Positions 54,403-62,357 are shown, counted from the stretch's first letter. The stretch: DNA of 64,000 nucleotides from Methylotenera sp. (GCA_021738245.1 JAIPCJ010000005.1:1-64000), one strand, 5' to 3'. Notes: a model not told the origin generated them from the sequence alone. Program-made: numbers and translations.

Positions 54403-55005
54403 ATGCAGTTCCTCGCCGCCCTGCGCCGCGACAACCGCCAGCTCCTTGTGAAGCTGGCTGTCATCGTGGCGCTGATGTTCGGTTTCGGCTATGCCCTCGT
54501 GCCGCTGTACAAGGCGATCTGCGAGGCGCTGGGCATCAATGTGCTGTCGCTGTCCGAGCGGCAGACGCAGCTCGCCGACAAGGGCGTGGCCAACGGCAAT
54601 GGGCAGATCGACTACAGCCGCAGCATCACGGTGGAATTCGACACCAATGCCCGCGGCCCCTGGGACTTCAAGCCTGCGGTGCGCCACATGACGGTGCACC
54701 CCGGCGAGCTGAGCCAGGTGATGTACGAGTTCCGCAACAAGCAGGACCGCACCATGGCCGCGCAGGCGATCCCGAGCTACGCGCCTATGCAGGCCAGCGC
54801 GCACTTCAACAAGCTGGAGTGCTTCTGCTTCAACGAATACACGTTGAAGCCGGGCGAGAGCAAGCAGTGGCCGGTCGTGTTCGTCATCGACCCCAAGCTG
54901 CCCAAGGATGTGAAGACCATCACCCTGTCCTACACCTTCTTCGAAGTGGCGGGCAAGGGCGGATTCAAGGTCGGCCAGGCGCCCCAGAAGGCGGGGGCAC
55001 TGTGA
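54403..55005 (+). CDS. ctaG: cytochrome c oxidase assembly protein CtaG (Cox11)
   Basis: CtaG/Cox11 delivers copper to the CuB site of subunit I. The 200-residue protein has one membrane anchor (residues 17-35) and a periplasmic Cox11 beta-sandwich. The copper-binding ECFCF motif has Cys140 and Cys142, and the TVHPGELSQVMYEFRN and GESKQWPVVFVIDP segments are conserved. It begins two bases after the small assembly gene and its stop overlaps the DUF2970 start by 4 bases. Confidence 0.96.
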   Translation: MQFLAALRRDNRQLLVKLAVIVALMFGFGYALVPLYKAICEALGINVLSLSERQTQLADKGVANGNGQIDYSRSITVEFDTNARGPWDFKPAVRHMTVHPGELSQVMYEFRNKQDRTMAAQAIPSYAPMQASAHFNKLECFCFNEYTLKPGESKQWPVVFVIDPKLPKDVKTITLSYTFFEVAGKGGFKVGQAPQKAGAL

Positions 55006-55244
55006 CCAAGCCCGGTGCAGATCTGAAGGAGGCGGTGGGCCGCAAGGCATCCATCGGCCAGACGATCTCAGCCGTGGCCTGGAGTTTTTTCGGCGTGCGC
55101 CGGGGGCGGGACCATGAGAACGACATGGCCAAGCTCAATCCGGTGCATGTGTTGATTGCGGGCGTGCTTGGCGCCGCCCTGTTTGTATTGATGCTGGTGC
55201 TGCTGGTCCGTTGGGTCATCAGCAGCGGCGTGGCGGCAGCCTGA
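55002..55244 (+). CDS. DUF2970 membrane protein
   Basis: The 80-residue protein has a short N-terminal cytosolic region (including a basic GVRRGRDHEND stretch) and one helix near residues 48-72 (VHVLIAGVLGAALFVLMLVLLV). It matches DUF2970, a small inner-membrane family found in oxidase loci of this lineage, with no known function. The start is GTG at 55002, overlapping the ctaG stop by 4 bases, and the gene ends 47 bases before ctaE. Being lodged between ctaG and ctaE suggests a role in oxidase assembly, which is inference. Confidence 0.85.
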   Translation: MTKPGADLKEAVGRKASIGQTISAVAWSFFGVRRGRDHENDMAKLNPVHVLIAGVLGAALFVLMLVLLVRWVISSGVAAA

Positions 55245-55291
55245 CGGCGGCCGCAACAGAGTTCAGAACGAGCGAGAACTAGGAGAACGAC

Positions 55292-56176
55292 ATGTCGGCA
55301 GCGGCAACCCCGGGCAAAGCCCCGTACTACTTCGTCCCAGGACCTTCACGCCATCCGGTGATGGCCGCCATCGGTCTGTTCTTCGTCATCCTTGGTGCCG
55401 GGCAGTGGATCAACGGCCATGGCTGGGGCATGTACTCCCTGCTGGGCGGCCTGGCCTTCTGGGCCTTCGTGCTGCAGGCCTGGTTCCGCGATGCCATCGG
55501 CGAGAGCGAGGGCGGCCTTTACAGCGACCGCATCGATGTCTCGTTCCGCTGGAGCATGGGCTGGTTCATCTTCTCGGAGGTGATGTTCTTCGCCGCCTTC
55601 TTCGGTGCGCTGTACTGGGCCCGTGTGTTCTCGGTGCCGTCGCTGGGCAGCCTCGAGAACTCCCTGCTGTGGCCTGACTTCAAGGCTATCTGGCCGAGCA
55701 CGGCCGCTGGCTTCACCGCTGCGCCGGGCGGCACCGTCGAGGCCTTCAGCACGATGGGCCCCTGGCCCATCCCGACGATCAACACCGCGCTGCTGCTGAC
55801 CTCCGGCATCACGCTCACGATCGCCCACCATGCGCTGATCGCCGGCAACCGTGCGAAGACCATCACCTGGATGTGGATCACGGTGCTGCTGGGCGCCACC
55901 TTCCTGGGCTTCCAGGCCTACGAATACCACCACGCGTACTCCGAGCTGAACCTCAAGCTCAGCTCCGGCATCTTCGGCTCCACCTTCTACATGCTGACCG
56001 GCTTCCACGGTTTCCATGTGTGCGTGGGCGCGCTGATGCTGCTGTTCATCACCATCCGCCTGATGAAGGGCCACTTCACGGCTGACCGCCACTTCGGCTT
56101 CGAAGGTGCGGCCTGGTATTGGCACTTCGTCGACGTGGTGTGGCTGGGCCTGTACGTCGTCGTCTACTGGATGTGA
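55292..56176 (+). CDS. ctaE: cytochrome c oxidase subunit III
   Basis: CtaE is the seven-helix subunit that stabilises the oxidase core. The 294-residue protein begins with YYFVPGPSRHPVMAAIGLFF, has the conserved MGWFIFSEVMFFAAFFGALYWAR stretch (split by helices), and ends with the family FEGAAWYWHFVDVVWLGLYVVVYWM. A good ribosome binding site (AGGAG, six bases from the ATG) is present. It is followed by a terminator at 56199, so it probably ends the structural oxidase operon. SURF1 and the haem A genes follow in a separate unit. Confidence 0.97.
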   Translation: MSAAATPGKAPYYFVPGPSRHPVMAAIGLFFVILGAGQWINGHGWGMYSLLGGLAFWAFVLQAWFRDAIGESEGGLYSDRIDVSFRWSMGWFIFSEVMFFAAFFGALYWARVFSVPSLGSLENSLLWPDFKAIWPSTAAGFTAAPGGTVEAFSTMGPWPIPTINTALLLTSGITLTIAHHALIAGNRAKTITWMWITVLLGATFLGFQAYEYHHAYSELNLKLSSGIFGSTFYMLTGFHGFHVCVGALMLLFITIRLMKGHFTADRHFGFEGAAWYWHFVDVVWLGLYVVVYWM

Positions 56177-56198
56177 CCGGCAGACCTCGCCATGAACA

Positions 56199-56224
56199 AG
56201 CGCCGCAGACGCGGCGCTTTTTTT
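56199..56224 (+). terminator. rho-independent terminator after ctaE
   Basis: AGCGCCGC at 56199-56206 pairs with GCGGCGCT at 56211-56218 around the loop AGAC, and the T-run continues to 56224. It should end the cox structural operon. The DUF2909 gene on the opposite strand ends four bases away, and the hairpin could serve it in the other direction as well. Confidence 0.9.
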
Positions 56225-56227
56225 GTG

Positions 56228-56452
56228 TCAGCTCGGGCGGACGGGCAGCCCCGTGGGCTGGATCCAGCCCAGCTTCCAGCTGAGCAGGATGATCAGGAAC
56301 AGCGCCACCGACAATGCCACCCGCAGCGCCAGCGCGCGGGCCATGTTGGGGCTGCGCCGCGCGTCGCCGCGGCCTTTGCGCAGCATGAACACGCCCGCGG
56401 CCCCGAGGGCGCCGAGGATGCCGATGAAGGCGATCAGGAAGACGAATTTCAT
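56228..56452 (-). CDS. twin-transmembrane DUF2909-type protein
   Basis: The 74-residue protein has two hydrophobic helices, residues 3-22 (VFLIAFIGILGALGAAGVFML) and about 41-59 (ALRVALSVALFLIILLSW), joined by a basic loop (RKGRGDARRS). It matches the DUF2909 twin-transmembrane family, which lies next to SURF1 and the oxidase genes in Burkholderiales. Function is unknown. It is transcribed against the flanking cox genes and starts 31 bases from SURF1 in a divergent arrangement. Confidence 0.83.
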   Translation of the reverse strand: MKFVFLIAFIGILGALGAAGVFMLRKGRGDARRSPNMARALALRVALSVALFLIILLSWKLGWIQPTGLPVRPS

Positions 56453-56482
56453 GCGACCGGATTATCCGCGGCGCTGCCTGGC

Positions 56483-57190
56483 ATGACTTTGCGGCGCTGG
56501 CTTGTCCTGGTCGCGGCGCTGCTTGGCGTCGCGCTGACCGCCCGCCTGGGCGTGTGGCAGCTCGACCGAGCCGACCAGAAGCTCGCGCTGCAGGCCGCCA
56601 TGGCGGCTGAGGCCGCTCGTCCGCCCCTGGCCGCCGCTGACCTCGGCCCGGCCACCCCGCTGCACCGCCGCGTCGTGCTGCGGGGGCAGTGGCTGCCCGA
56701 ACGCACCATCTGGCTCGACAACCGCCCCATGGACGGCCGCGCCGGCTTTTACGTGGTCACGCCGCTGCGCCTGGCCGGCCGTGGTGACAGCGTGCTGGTG
56801 CAGCGCGGCTGGGCGCCTCGCGACCCCGCCAACCGCACGCATCTGCCGCCGCTGCTCACGCCGCCGGGTGAGGTCGAGATCACCGGTCGGCTGGCCGCTT
56901 CGCCGTCGCGGCTTTATGAGCTGGGCACCGGCGAGGCCGGGTTGATCCGGCAGAATCTCGACTCGGCGGCCTTTGCAGCCGAAACCGGCCTGGCGCTGCT
57001 GCCCCTGACGGTCATCCAGACCGACGGCACCGAGGATGGTGGCCTGCTGCGCCACTGGCCGGCGCCGGATCTGGGCCTGCAAAAACATTACGGCTACGCC
57101 TTTCAATGGTTCGCGCTCAGCGCGCTGATCCTCGCCCTTTATGTCTGGTTCCAACACCTCCGCCCCCGGCTCCGCCGCCAGCAGCCCTGA
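56483..57190 (+). CDS. SURF1-family cytochrome oxidase biogenesis protein
   Basis: SURF1 helps insert haem a into subunit I. The 235-residue protein has an N-terminal helix (residues 5-22), the conserved LGVWQLDRADQK after it, a periplasmic domain with LRGQWLPERTIWLDNRP, and a C-terminal helix (GYAFQWFALSALILALYVWF). That is the standard architecture. The start is ATG at 56483, which leaves a short leader. Its 3' end overlaps the next gene by 50 bases, which is unusually long, but both frames look genuine. Confidence 0.93.
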   Translation: MTLRRWLVLVAALLGVALTARLGVWQLDRADQKLALQAAMAAEAARPPLAAADLGPATPLHRRVVLRGQWLPERTIWLDNRPMDGRAGFYVVTPLRLAGRGDSVLVQRGWAPRDPANRTHLPPLLTPPGEVEITGRLAASPSRLYELGTGEAGLIRQNLDSAAFAAETGLALLPLTVIQTDGTEDGGLLRHWPAPDLGLQKHYGYAFQWFALSALILALYVWFQHLRPRLRRQQP

Positions 57191-57845
57191 GCCGCTGAGC
57201 TTCACGGTGCACAGCCAGCCCGACCCGCGCGCGCTGGGAGAGCCCCAACAGCGGGCCGGCCGGCTGCGCATGTTGCTGGTGCTGGCCGTTTGTGCGGCGC
57301 CGGTCATTGCGTCGTACTTCACCTTCTACGTCATCAAGCCCAAGGGTTCGGCCTATGGCGAGCTGATCACGCCGACGGTGCAGCTGCCGGCCAATCTGCC
57401 GCTGACCGACCTGCAGGGCCAGCCGGTGGCGGCGGAGTCGCTGCACGGTCAGTGGCTGCTTGTGGCGGTGCAGCCTTCAGCATGCGATGCAGCCTGCGAG
57501 CGCGAGCTCTTCGTGCAGCGGCAACTGCGCGAGATGCTGGGCAAGGAGCGCGACCGGGTCGACAAGATCTGGCTCATCCCTGACAACGGCACGCCGCGCC
57601 CCGAGGTGCTGGCGGCCGTGCGACAGAAAGGCGTCGAGGCGACGGTTTTGCGGGTGCCGCAGGAGGCCCTGGCCGGCTGGCTGAAGCCGGCCGAGGGCAA
57701 GACGCTGCGTGACCATTTCTATGTGGTCGACCCGCTCGGCCGCTGGATGCTGCGTGCCCCCGCCGACCCCGATCCCAAGAAGTTCCAGGGCGATCTCAGC
57801 AAGCTGCTCAAGGCCAGCGCCGGCTGGGACAACCCCGGTCGGTGA
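57141..57845 (+). CDS. SCO-like thioredoxin-fold protein in the oxidase locus
   Basis: The 234-residue protein has one membrane helix (residues 44-64) and a periplasmic domain with a SCO-like fold. Cys115 and Cys119 form a CxxxC (SACDAACE), and a histidine at 192 in LRDHFYVVDPLG matches the third copper ligand. The similarity is weak, and the usual surrounding CPDVCP-type residues are absent. It may deliver copper or reduce the oxidase thiols, in parallel with the true SCO protein at 59999. The ATG at 57141 overlaps SURF1 by 50 bases; an ATG at 57270, just before the helix, would remove the overlap. Known only as a conserved oxidase-locus protein. Confidence 0.8.
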   Translation: MSGSNTSAPGSAASSPEPLSFTVHSQPDPRALGEPQQRAGRLRMLLVLAVCAAPVIASYFTFYVIKPKGSAYGELITPTVQLPANLPLTDLQGQPVAAESLHGQWLLVAVQPSACDAACERELFVQRQLREMLGKERDRVDKIWLIPDNGTPRPEVLAAVRQKGVEATVLRVPQEALAGWLKPAEGKTLRDHFYVVDPLGRWMLRAPADPDPKKFQGDLSKLLKASAGWDNPGR

Positions 57846-57851
57846 GTTGCC

Positions 57852-58928
57852 ATGGAAGACGTCCTTCTCCCTCTTGGCCAGGTCGCTGCCATTGGCGGCG
57901 CGGTCGCCATCGGGCCGCTGCTGTGGTGGCGCCAGCGCTCGCGCAGCAGCACGCCGGCCGGCCGACTGCGTGCGCTGACGCTGCTCACGCTTTTCCTGAC
58001 CTTCGACCTCATCGTCTTCGGCGCGTTCACCCGCCTGACCGACTCCGGCCTCGGCTGTCCCGACTGGCCCGGTTGCTACGCGTCGGCCAGCCCCTTCGGC
58101 GCGCGCGAGCACATCGACGCTGCCCAGGCCGCGATGCCTACCGGCCCGGTCACCCACGGCAAGGCCTGGATCGAGATGATCCACCGCTACCTCGCCAGCG
58201 GCGTGGGCCTGCTCATCCTGGTGATGGCCGCACTCAGCTGGCGGCTGCGACGTCGGGTAGGCGAGGCGGCGCCATCGCCCTGGCTCCCGACGCTCACGTT
58301 GGTCTGGGTCTGCGTGCAGGGCGCGTTCGGCGCGCTGACGGTCACGATGAAACTCTTCCCCGCGATCGTCACGCTGCACCTGATGTTCGGCATGGGGCTG
58401 CTGATGCTGCTGGCCTGGCAGCATGAAGCCTATCGGCCGCAGCCCATTCAGGTCTCGCCGACGCTGCGCCGCGCGACCGCCGTGGTGCTCGTGCTGGCGC
58501 TGATGCAGGTAGCCCTCGGTGGCTGGGTCAGCACCAACTACGCGGTGTTGGCCTGCGACGAGTTCCCCACCTGCCATGGGGGCCAATGGTGGCCGCACCT
58601 GGACTTTGCGCAGGGCTTCCAGCTGTGGCGCGAACTCGGCCAGCGGGCCGGCGGCGGCTATCTCGGTTTCGAGGCGCTTGCGGCCATCCACATGGCCCAC
58701 CGCATCGGCGCGGCGGTTGTGTTCATCGCCCTGCTGGCCCTGGCCTGGCGCCTGTGGCAGCCGGCGCGCTGGGCCTCGCGAGGCCTGCTGGCGGTTGCTG
58801 GCTGGCAGTTCGCCTCGGGGCTGTCCAACGTCGTGCTCGACTGGCCCATCGTCGCCGCCCTGGCCCACACCGCCGGCGCCGCCGTGCTGCTGGGCCTGCT
58901 CACCACCTTGCTTGCGCGCCTGAGATGA
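57852..58928 (+). CDS. ctaA: haem A synthase
   Basis: CtaA oxidises the C8 methyl of haem O to a formyl group, giving haem A for the oxidase. The 358-residue, eight-helix membrane protein has the haem-ligand histidines in WIEMIHRYLASGVGLL and AIHMAHRIGAA, the GAFTRLTDSGLGCPDWPGCY segment after the first helix, and a matching WVSTNYAVLACDEFPTCHG. It begins six bases after the SCO-like gene and is separated from ctaB by a 168-base gap containing repeats. Confidence 0.94.
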   Translation: MEDVLLPLGQVAAIGGAVAIGPLLWWRQRSRSSTPAGRLRALTLLTLFLTFDLIVFGAFTRLTDSGLGCPDWPGCYASASPFGAREHIDAAQAAMPTGPVTHGKAWIEMIHRYLASGVGLLILVMAALSWRLRRRVGEAAPSPWLPTLTLVWVCVQGAFGALTVTMKLFPAIVTLHLMFGMGLLMLLAWQHEAYRPQPIQVSPTLRRATAVVLVLALMQVALGGWVSTNYAVLACDEFPTCHGGQWWPHLDFAQGFQLWRELGQRAGGGYLGFEALAAIHMAHRIGAAVVFIALLALAWRLWQPARWASRGLLAVAGWQFASGLSNVVLDWPIVAALAHTAGAAVLLGLLTTLLARLR

Positions 58929-58943
58929 AACTGCCCCTCGCCC

Positions 58944-59021
58944 AGTCTTGCCTCGCTGAACGCGGGCAAGCCCAGTCGGTCCCCCCAGGGGACGGCGACG
59001 CTTGCCGGCTTGACCGGCAAG
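58944..59021. repeat. intergenic hairpin cluster between ctaA and ctaB
   Basis: In the 168-base gap three hairpins follow one another. CTTGCC (58947-58952) pairs with GGCAAG (58965-58970). GTCCCC (58979-58984) pairs with GGGGAC (58988-58993). CTTGCCGG (59001-59008) pairs with CCGGCAAG (59014-59021). None has a T-run. A similar pair of hairpins lies after sco at 60629-60669. These look like dispersed intergenic elements of a kind common in this lineage, though attenuation or RNA processing is possible. Confidence 0.6.
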
Positions 59022-59096
59022 CTCATCGCCCTCCGGCCCGGCTCGGGAGCAGCCCAGCGCTCGGCCCGAAAACAGTCAAGGTGACAGACAACTGAT

Positions 59097-60002
59097 ATGG
59101 CTTCCACGTCCACCGCCAGTGCCCTGGTGCACAGCCCGCGCTGGCAGCAGTTCTACCAGCTGACCAAGCCCCGCGTCGTCCAGCTCATCGTCTTCTGCGC
59201 GGCCATCGGCATGGCCCTGGCCGTGCCGGGCCTGCCGAGCCTCTCCCAGGGGCTGACCATGCTGGCCGCCATCGCCGGCATCTGGCTGGTCGCCGGTGCG
59301 GCAGCGGCCTTCAACTGCCTCATCGAGGACGGGATCGACGCCCGCATGAAGCGCACCGCCTGGCGCGCGACTGCCAAGGGTGAGCTCAGCCGGCCGCAGA
59401 CGCTGGCCTTCTCGGCGCTGCTGTGCGGCATCGGCATGGTCATCCTGGGCGTCTACGTCAATGTGCTGACGATGTGGCTGACCTTCGCCACGTTCGTGGG
59501 CTACGCGGTCATCTACACCGTCATCCTCAAGCCCATGACGCCGCAGAACATCGTCATCGGCGGCGCCTCCGGGGCGATGCCGCCGGTGCTGGGCTGGGCG
59601 GCCCTGCGGGGCGAGGTGGGCTTCGAGGCCTGGCTGCTGTGCCTGATCATCTTCCTCTGGACACCGCCGCACTTCTGGGCCCTGGCCCTGTACCGCGCCG
59701 AAGACTACGCACGCGCCGGCCTGCCCATGCTCCCGGTTACCCACGGCAACGACTACACCCGGTTGCAGATCCTGCTCTACACCTGGGTGCTGTTCGCCGC
59801 CACCTTGCTGCCCTACCTGACCGGCATGAGCGGCTGGTTCTACCTGGCCAGCGCGGTGCTGCTGGGGCTGGGCTTCTGCGGCTATGCCTTCCGGCTGTGG
59901 CGCCGCTATTCGGAGATGCTGGCGCGGCGGACCTTCTGGTTCTCCATCTGGCATCTGTCGCTGCTTTTTGCGGCCCTCCTGATCGACCACTACATCGCAT
60001 GA
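59097..60002 (+). CDS. ctaB: protoheme IX farnesyltransferase (haem O synthase)
   Basis: CtaB attaches a farnesyl group to protohaem, making haem O, the precursor for CtaA. The 301-residue protein belongs to the UbiA superfamily. The first Asp-rich prenyl-diphosphate motif is in [15 protein letters not shown], and the [14 protein letters not shown] region gives the second. About nine helices are predicted. It starts at the ATG at 59097 behind AAGGTGA, and its last codons overlap sco by four bases. Together with ctaA it supplies haem A to the oxidase. Confidence 0.95.
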   Translation: MASTSTASALVHSPRWQQFYQLTKPRVVQLIVFCAAIGMALAVPGLPSLSQGLTMLAAIAGIWLVAGAAAAFNCLIEDGIDARMKRTAWRATAKGELSRPQTLAFSALLCGIGMVILGVYVNVLTMWLTFATFVGYAVIYTVILKPMTPQNIVIGGASGAMPPVLGWAALRGEVGFEAWLLCLIIFLWTPPHFWALALYRAEDYARAGLPMLPVTHGNDYTRLQILLYTWVLFAATLLPYLTGMSGWFYLASAVLLGLGFCGYAFRLWRRYSEMLARRTFWFSIWHLSLLFAALLIDHYIA

Positions 60003-60604
60003 CCACCCGCCGTTTCGCCCTGGCCGCCGTGACAGCACTCGCGGCCCTGACCCTTGCCGGTTGCCAGAAGTCCGGCCCCGAGAAGCAGGCCTTCAAGGGC
60101 GTGGACCTCACCGGTGCCGAGTACGCGCGCACGCTCAACCTCACTGACCAGGACGGCCGCGCCCGCTCCCTGGCCGACTTCAAGGGCAAGGTGGTGGTGG
60201 TGTTCTTCGGCTACACCCAGTGCCCGGATGTCTGCCCCACGACGATGGCTGAAGTGGCCGAAGTCAAACGCTCCCTGGGCGCCGAGGGTGACAAGGTGCA
60301 GGGCGTCTTTGTGACCATCGACCCCGAGCGAGACACCGCCCAGCTGCTCCAGGCCTACATGGCCAGCTTCGACCCGACCTTCGTTGCGCTGCGCGGCAGC
60401 ATCGAGCAAACCCAGGCTGCGGCCAAGGAGTTCAAGGTCTTCTTCGCCAAGGTGCCCGGCAAGACGCCCGAGACCTACACCATGGATCACACCGCGGCGA
60501 GCTTCATCTTCGACAAGGCAGGCCGCGTGCGCGTCTACGCCCGATATGGCTCGGGCGCGCAGGCGCTTGCCGACGACATCAAGCTGCTGCTCGCGGAGCA
60601 GTAG
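59999..60604 (+). CDS. SCO1/SenC-family copper chaperone
   Basis: SCO proteins load copper into the CuA site of subunit II. The 201-residue protein is a predicted lipoprotein (lipobox Leu-Ala-Gly-Cys22). Its thioredoxin-fold domain has the copper-binding CPDVC at 75-79 ([15 protein letters not shown]) and the third ligand His164 in TMDHTAASF. This is the canonical SCO motif, in contrast to the divergent copy at 57141. The ATG overlaps the ctaB stop by four bases. It is the last gene of the oxidase block, followed by a repeat and a bidirectional terminator. Confidence 0.95.
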   Translation: MTTRRFALAAVTALAALTLAGCQKSGPEKQAFKGVDLTGAEYARTLNLTDQDGRARSLADFKGKVVVVFFGYTQCPDVCPTTMAEVAEVKRSLGAEGDKVQGVFVTIDPERDTAQLLQAYMASFDPTFVALRGSIEQTQAAAKEFKVFFAKVPGKTPETYTMDHTAASFIFDKAGRVRVYARYGSGAQALADDIKLLLAEQ

Positions 60605-60612
60605 CACCACCC

Positions 60613-60669
60613 CCTACGGCCTGCGGCCGCCCCCCCAAGGGGGCACACCCGTAGGACCGGCGTAGCCGG
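60613..60669. repeat. intergenic hairpin element after sco
   Basis: CCTACGG (60613-60619) pairs with CCGTAGG (60649-60655), with GCCCCC (60629-60634) pairing with GGGGGC (60639-60644) inside it. CCGGC (60657-60661) and GCCGG (60665-60669) form a second hairpin directly after. The combination of a short poly-C/poly-G stem and a following CCGG stem resembles the cluster between ctaA and ctaB. It lies between the sco stop and the terminator. Confidence 0.6.
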
Positions 60670-60691
60670 ATCCTCGGGTGTCGCTGGATGA

Positions 60692-60718
60692 ACAAAGCCC
60701 CGCAGAGCGGGGCTTTGT
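60692..60718. terminator. bidirectional rho-independent terminator between sco and rpoH
   Basis: ACAAAGCCCCGC at 60692-60703 pairs perfectly with GCGGGGCTTTGT at 60707-60718 around AGA, a 12-base stem. Short runs of T appear at the stem end on both strands (CTTTGT on the plus strand, and the equivalent on the minus strand), so it probably terminates the convergent oxidase operon and rpoH transcripts. Confidence 0.85.
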
Positions 60719-60737
60719 ACTGTGGGGCTGGCTGCAA

Positions 60738-61655
60738 TCAGGCGGCTTCGGTCAGCGCCTTCTTCATCTTCTTCATCGCGGCCACCTCGATCTGGCGGAT
60801 GCGCTCGGCCGATACGCCATATTCGGCTGCCAGCTCATGCAGGGTCATGCCGCCGGAGGCGTCGTCGTTGACCTTCAGCCAGCGCTCCTCAACGATGCGG
60901 CGGCTGCGCGGGTCCAGCACATCGAGTGCGCGCTGGATGCCGTCACCGGCCAGCTCGTCACGGGCGCGCGCTTCGATCACGCGGGTCGGCTCGTGGCTGT
61001 CATCGGCGAGGTAGGCGATGGGCGCAAAGCTCTCGCCGTCGTCGTCGGTCTGGGGCTCCAGGGCCACGTCCCCGCCGGACAGACGGGTTTCCATCTCCAG
61101 CACTTCCTCGCGCTTCACGTTCAGCTCGCGGGCGACATGCGCCACCTCGGCTTCGCTCAGCGTGTTGCGATGCGTCTGGCCCTCCGCCTGCTCGGCCTTG
61201 AGCTGATGCTTCATCGAGCGCAGGTTGAAGAACAGCTTGCGCTGGGCCTTGGTCGTGGCGACCTTGACCATGCGCCAGTTCTTCAGGATGTACTCGTGGA
61301 TCTCGGCCTTGATCCAGTGCATGGCGTAGCTCACCAGGCGCACTCCCTGGTCAGGGTCGAAGCGCTTGACGGCCTTCATGAGGCCGACATTGCCCTCCTG
61401 GATCAGGTCGCCCTGGGGCAGGCCGTAGCCGACGTACTGGCGCGAGATGGAGACAACCAAGCGCAGGTGCGACAGCACCAGACGGCCGGCGGCTTCGAGG
61501 TCGCCCTTGTCGCGCAGGCTGCGGGCAGCGGAGGACTCCTCCTCCGCCGTCAGCAGCGGCAGGCGGTTGACGGCGGAGATGTAGGCGTCCAGATTGCCCA
61601 GCGAGGGCACCAGGGCCCAGGGGTCGCGGACGGCAATGGCAGAAGAGGCAGACAT
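60738..61655 (-). CDS. rpoH: RNA polymerase sigma-32 factor
   Basis: RpoH directs transcription of heat-shock genes. The 305-residue protein has the region 2 core (YGLPQGDLIQEGNVGLMKAVKRFDP, split around helices), the RpoH box QRKLFFNLR near residue 140, and the region 4 helix-turn-helix TLHELAAEYGVSAERIRQIE. The start is the ATG at 61655, giving MSASSAIAV; longer in-frame readings upstream run through the CIRCE operator, which supports this start. It is read opposite to sco with a shared terminator, and the cheW gene lies upstream on the same strand. Confidence 0.97.
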   Translation of the reverse strand: MSASSAIAVRDPWALVPSLGNLDAYISAVNRLPLLTAEEESSAARSLRDKGDLEAAGRLVLSHLRLVVSISRQYVGYGLPQGDLIQEGNVGLMKAVKRFDPDQGVRLVSYAMHWIKAEIHEYILKNWRMVKVATTKAQRKLFFNLRSMKHQLKAEQAEGQTHRNTLSEAEVAHVARELNVKREEVLEMETRLSGGDVALEPQTDDDGESFAPIAYLADDSHEPTRVIEARARDELAGDGIQRALDVLDPRSRRIVEERWLKVNDDASGGMTLHELAAEYGVSAERIRQIEVAAMKKMKKALTEAA

Positions 61656-61702
61656 CGTATGAATCCTTGCGTGACCGCAGCGACAGCAGCTGCGATGCGC
61701 AA

Positions 61703-61732
61703 ATATTAGCACTCTGACTTGGCGAGTGCTAA
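61703..61732 (-). promoter_or_regulatory. perfect CIRCE operator overlapping the rpoH promoter
   Basis: TTAGCACTC (61706-61714), nine bases, then GAGTGCTAA (61724-61732) is an exact match to the CIRCE operator bound by the HrcA repressor. On the minus strand TTAGCA (61732-61727) can serve as a -35 and TAATAT (61708-61703) as a -10, with an 18-base spacer, so the operator covers the promoter core. The element is 51 bases upstream of the rpoH ATG. The sequence match is what I see; HrcA control of rpoH is inferred from the known role of CIRCE. Confidence 0.92.
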
Positions 61733-61751
61733 GTCAGACGATGCCTCATTT

Positions 61752-61779
61752 GGAATGCATTGTTCCTGCGGCTGGAACA
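61752..61779. promoter_or_regulatory. GGAA/TTCC repeats upstream of the rpoH promoter
   Basis: GGAA at 61752-61755, TTCC at 61763-61766 and GGAA at 61774-61777 recur at 11-base intervals. The second and third extend to TGTTCC (61761-61766) and GGAACA (61774-61779), an inverted pair. They lie about 20-47 bases upstream of the putative -35 of rpoH. This could be an activator site, but the match is short and no known regulator fits. Confidence 0.35.
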
Positions 61780-61822
61780 GTGGGCGGGCGCTAACTTAAG
61801 CGCGCGGCGCCCACCCCGCCGG

Positions 61823-62323
61823 TCAGTCGACCAGCCCGAAATCGGGGCTGGTGATCATGGCTTCGATGTCCAGCAGAATGAGCATGCGCTCGCCCAGCTT
61901 GCCCAGGCCGGTGATGAAGCGGGCGTCCATGGCCGCGGGCACTTCGGGGCGAGGCTTGATCTCGTCGACGCCCAGTTCGAGCACGTCGGACACCGAGTCC
62001 ACCACGATGCCCACCACGCGGCCGGCCACGTTCAGCACGATGACGACCGTGAAGGCGTTGTACTCGCCGCTCTGGCCCAGGCGCAGGCGCAGGTCCAGGA
62101 TGGGCACGATGACGCCGCGCAGGTTGACCACGCCCTTCACGAAGTGCGGCGCGTTGGCGACCCGGGTCGGCGGCTCGTAGGAGCGGATTTCCTGCACGCG
62201 CAGGATGTCCAGGCCGTATTCCTCTTCACCGATGCGGAAGGTCAGGAACTGGCGGCCGTCGGGGCGTGCCAAGGCCTGCACGGCCTGGGCACCGCTGCTG
62301 GGAACAAGGTCGGTGGAACTCAT
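61823..62323 (-). CDS. cheW: CheW-type chemotaxis adaptor
   Basis: The 166-residue protein is a single CheW domain that links chemoreceptors with CheA. It has QFLTFRIGEEEYGLDILRVQEIR, then NAPHFVKGVVNLRGVIVPILDLRLRLG, and VVGIVVDSVSDVLEL, the standard family runs, here written with the gaps of the domain. The ATG at 62323 gives a Ser/Ala-rich 20-residue leader before the domain; longer readings add unrelated residues. It lies downstream of a hybrid histidine kinase gene on the same strand (34 bases away), so a coupled sensory unit is likely. Confidence 0.93.
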   Translation of the reverse strand: MSSTDLVPSSGAQAVQALARPDGRQFLTFRIGEEEYGLDILRVQEIRSYEPPTRVANAPHFVKGVVNLRGVIVPILDLRLRLGQSGEYNAFTVVIVLNVAGRVVGIVVDSVSDVLELGVDEIKPRPEVPAAMDARFITGLGKLGERMLILLDIEAMITSPDFGLVD

Positions 62324-62357
62324 CGGGCGCTGTGATTGGGTTGGAAGGGATCGGCCG

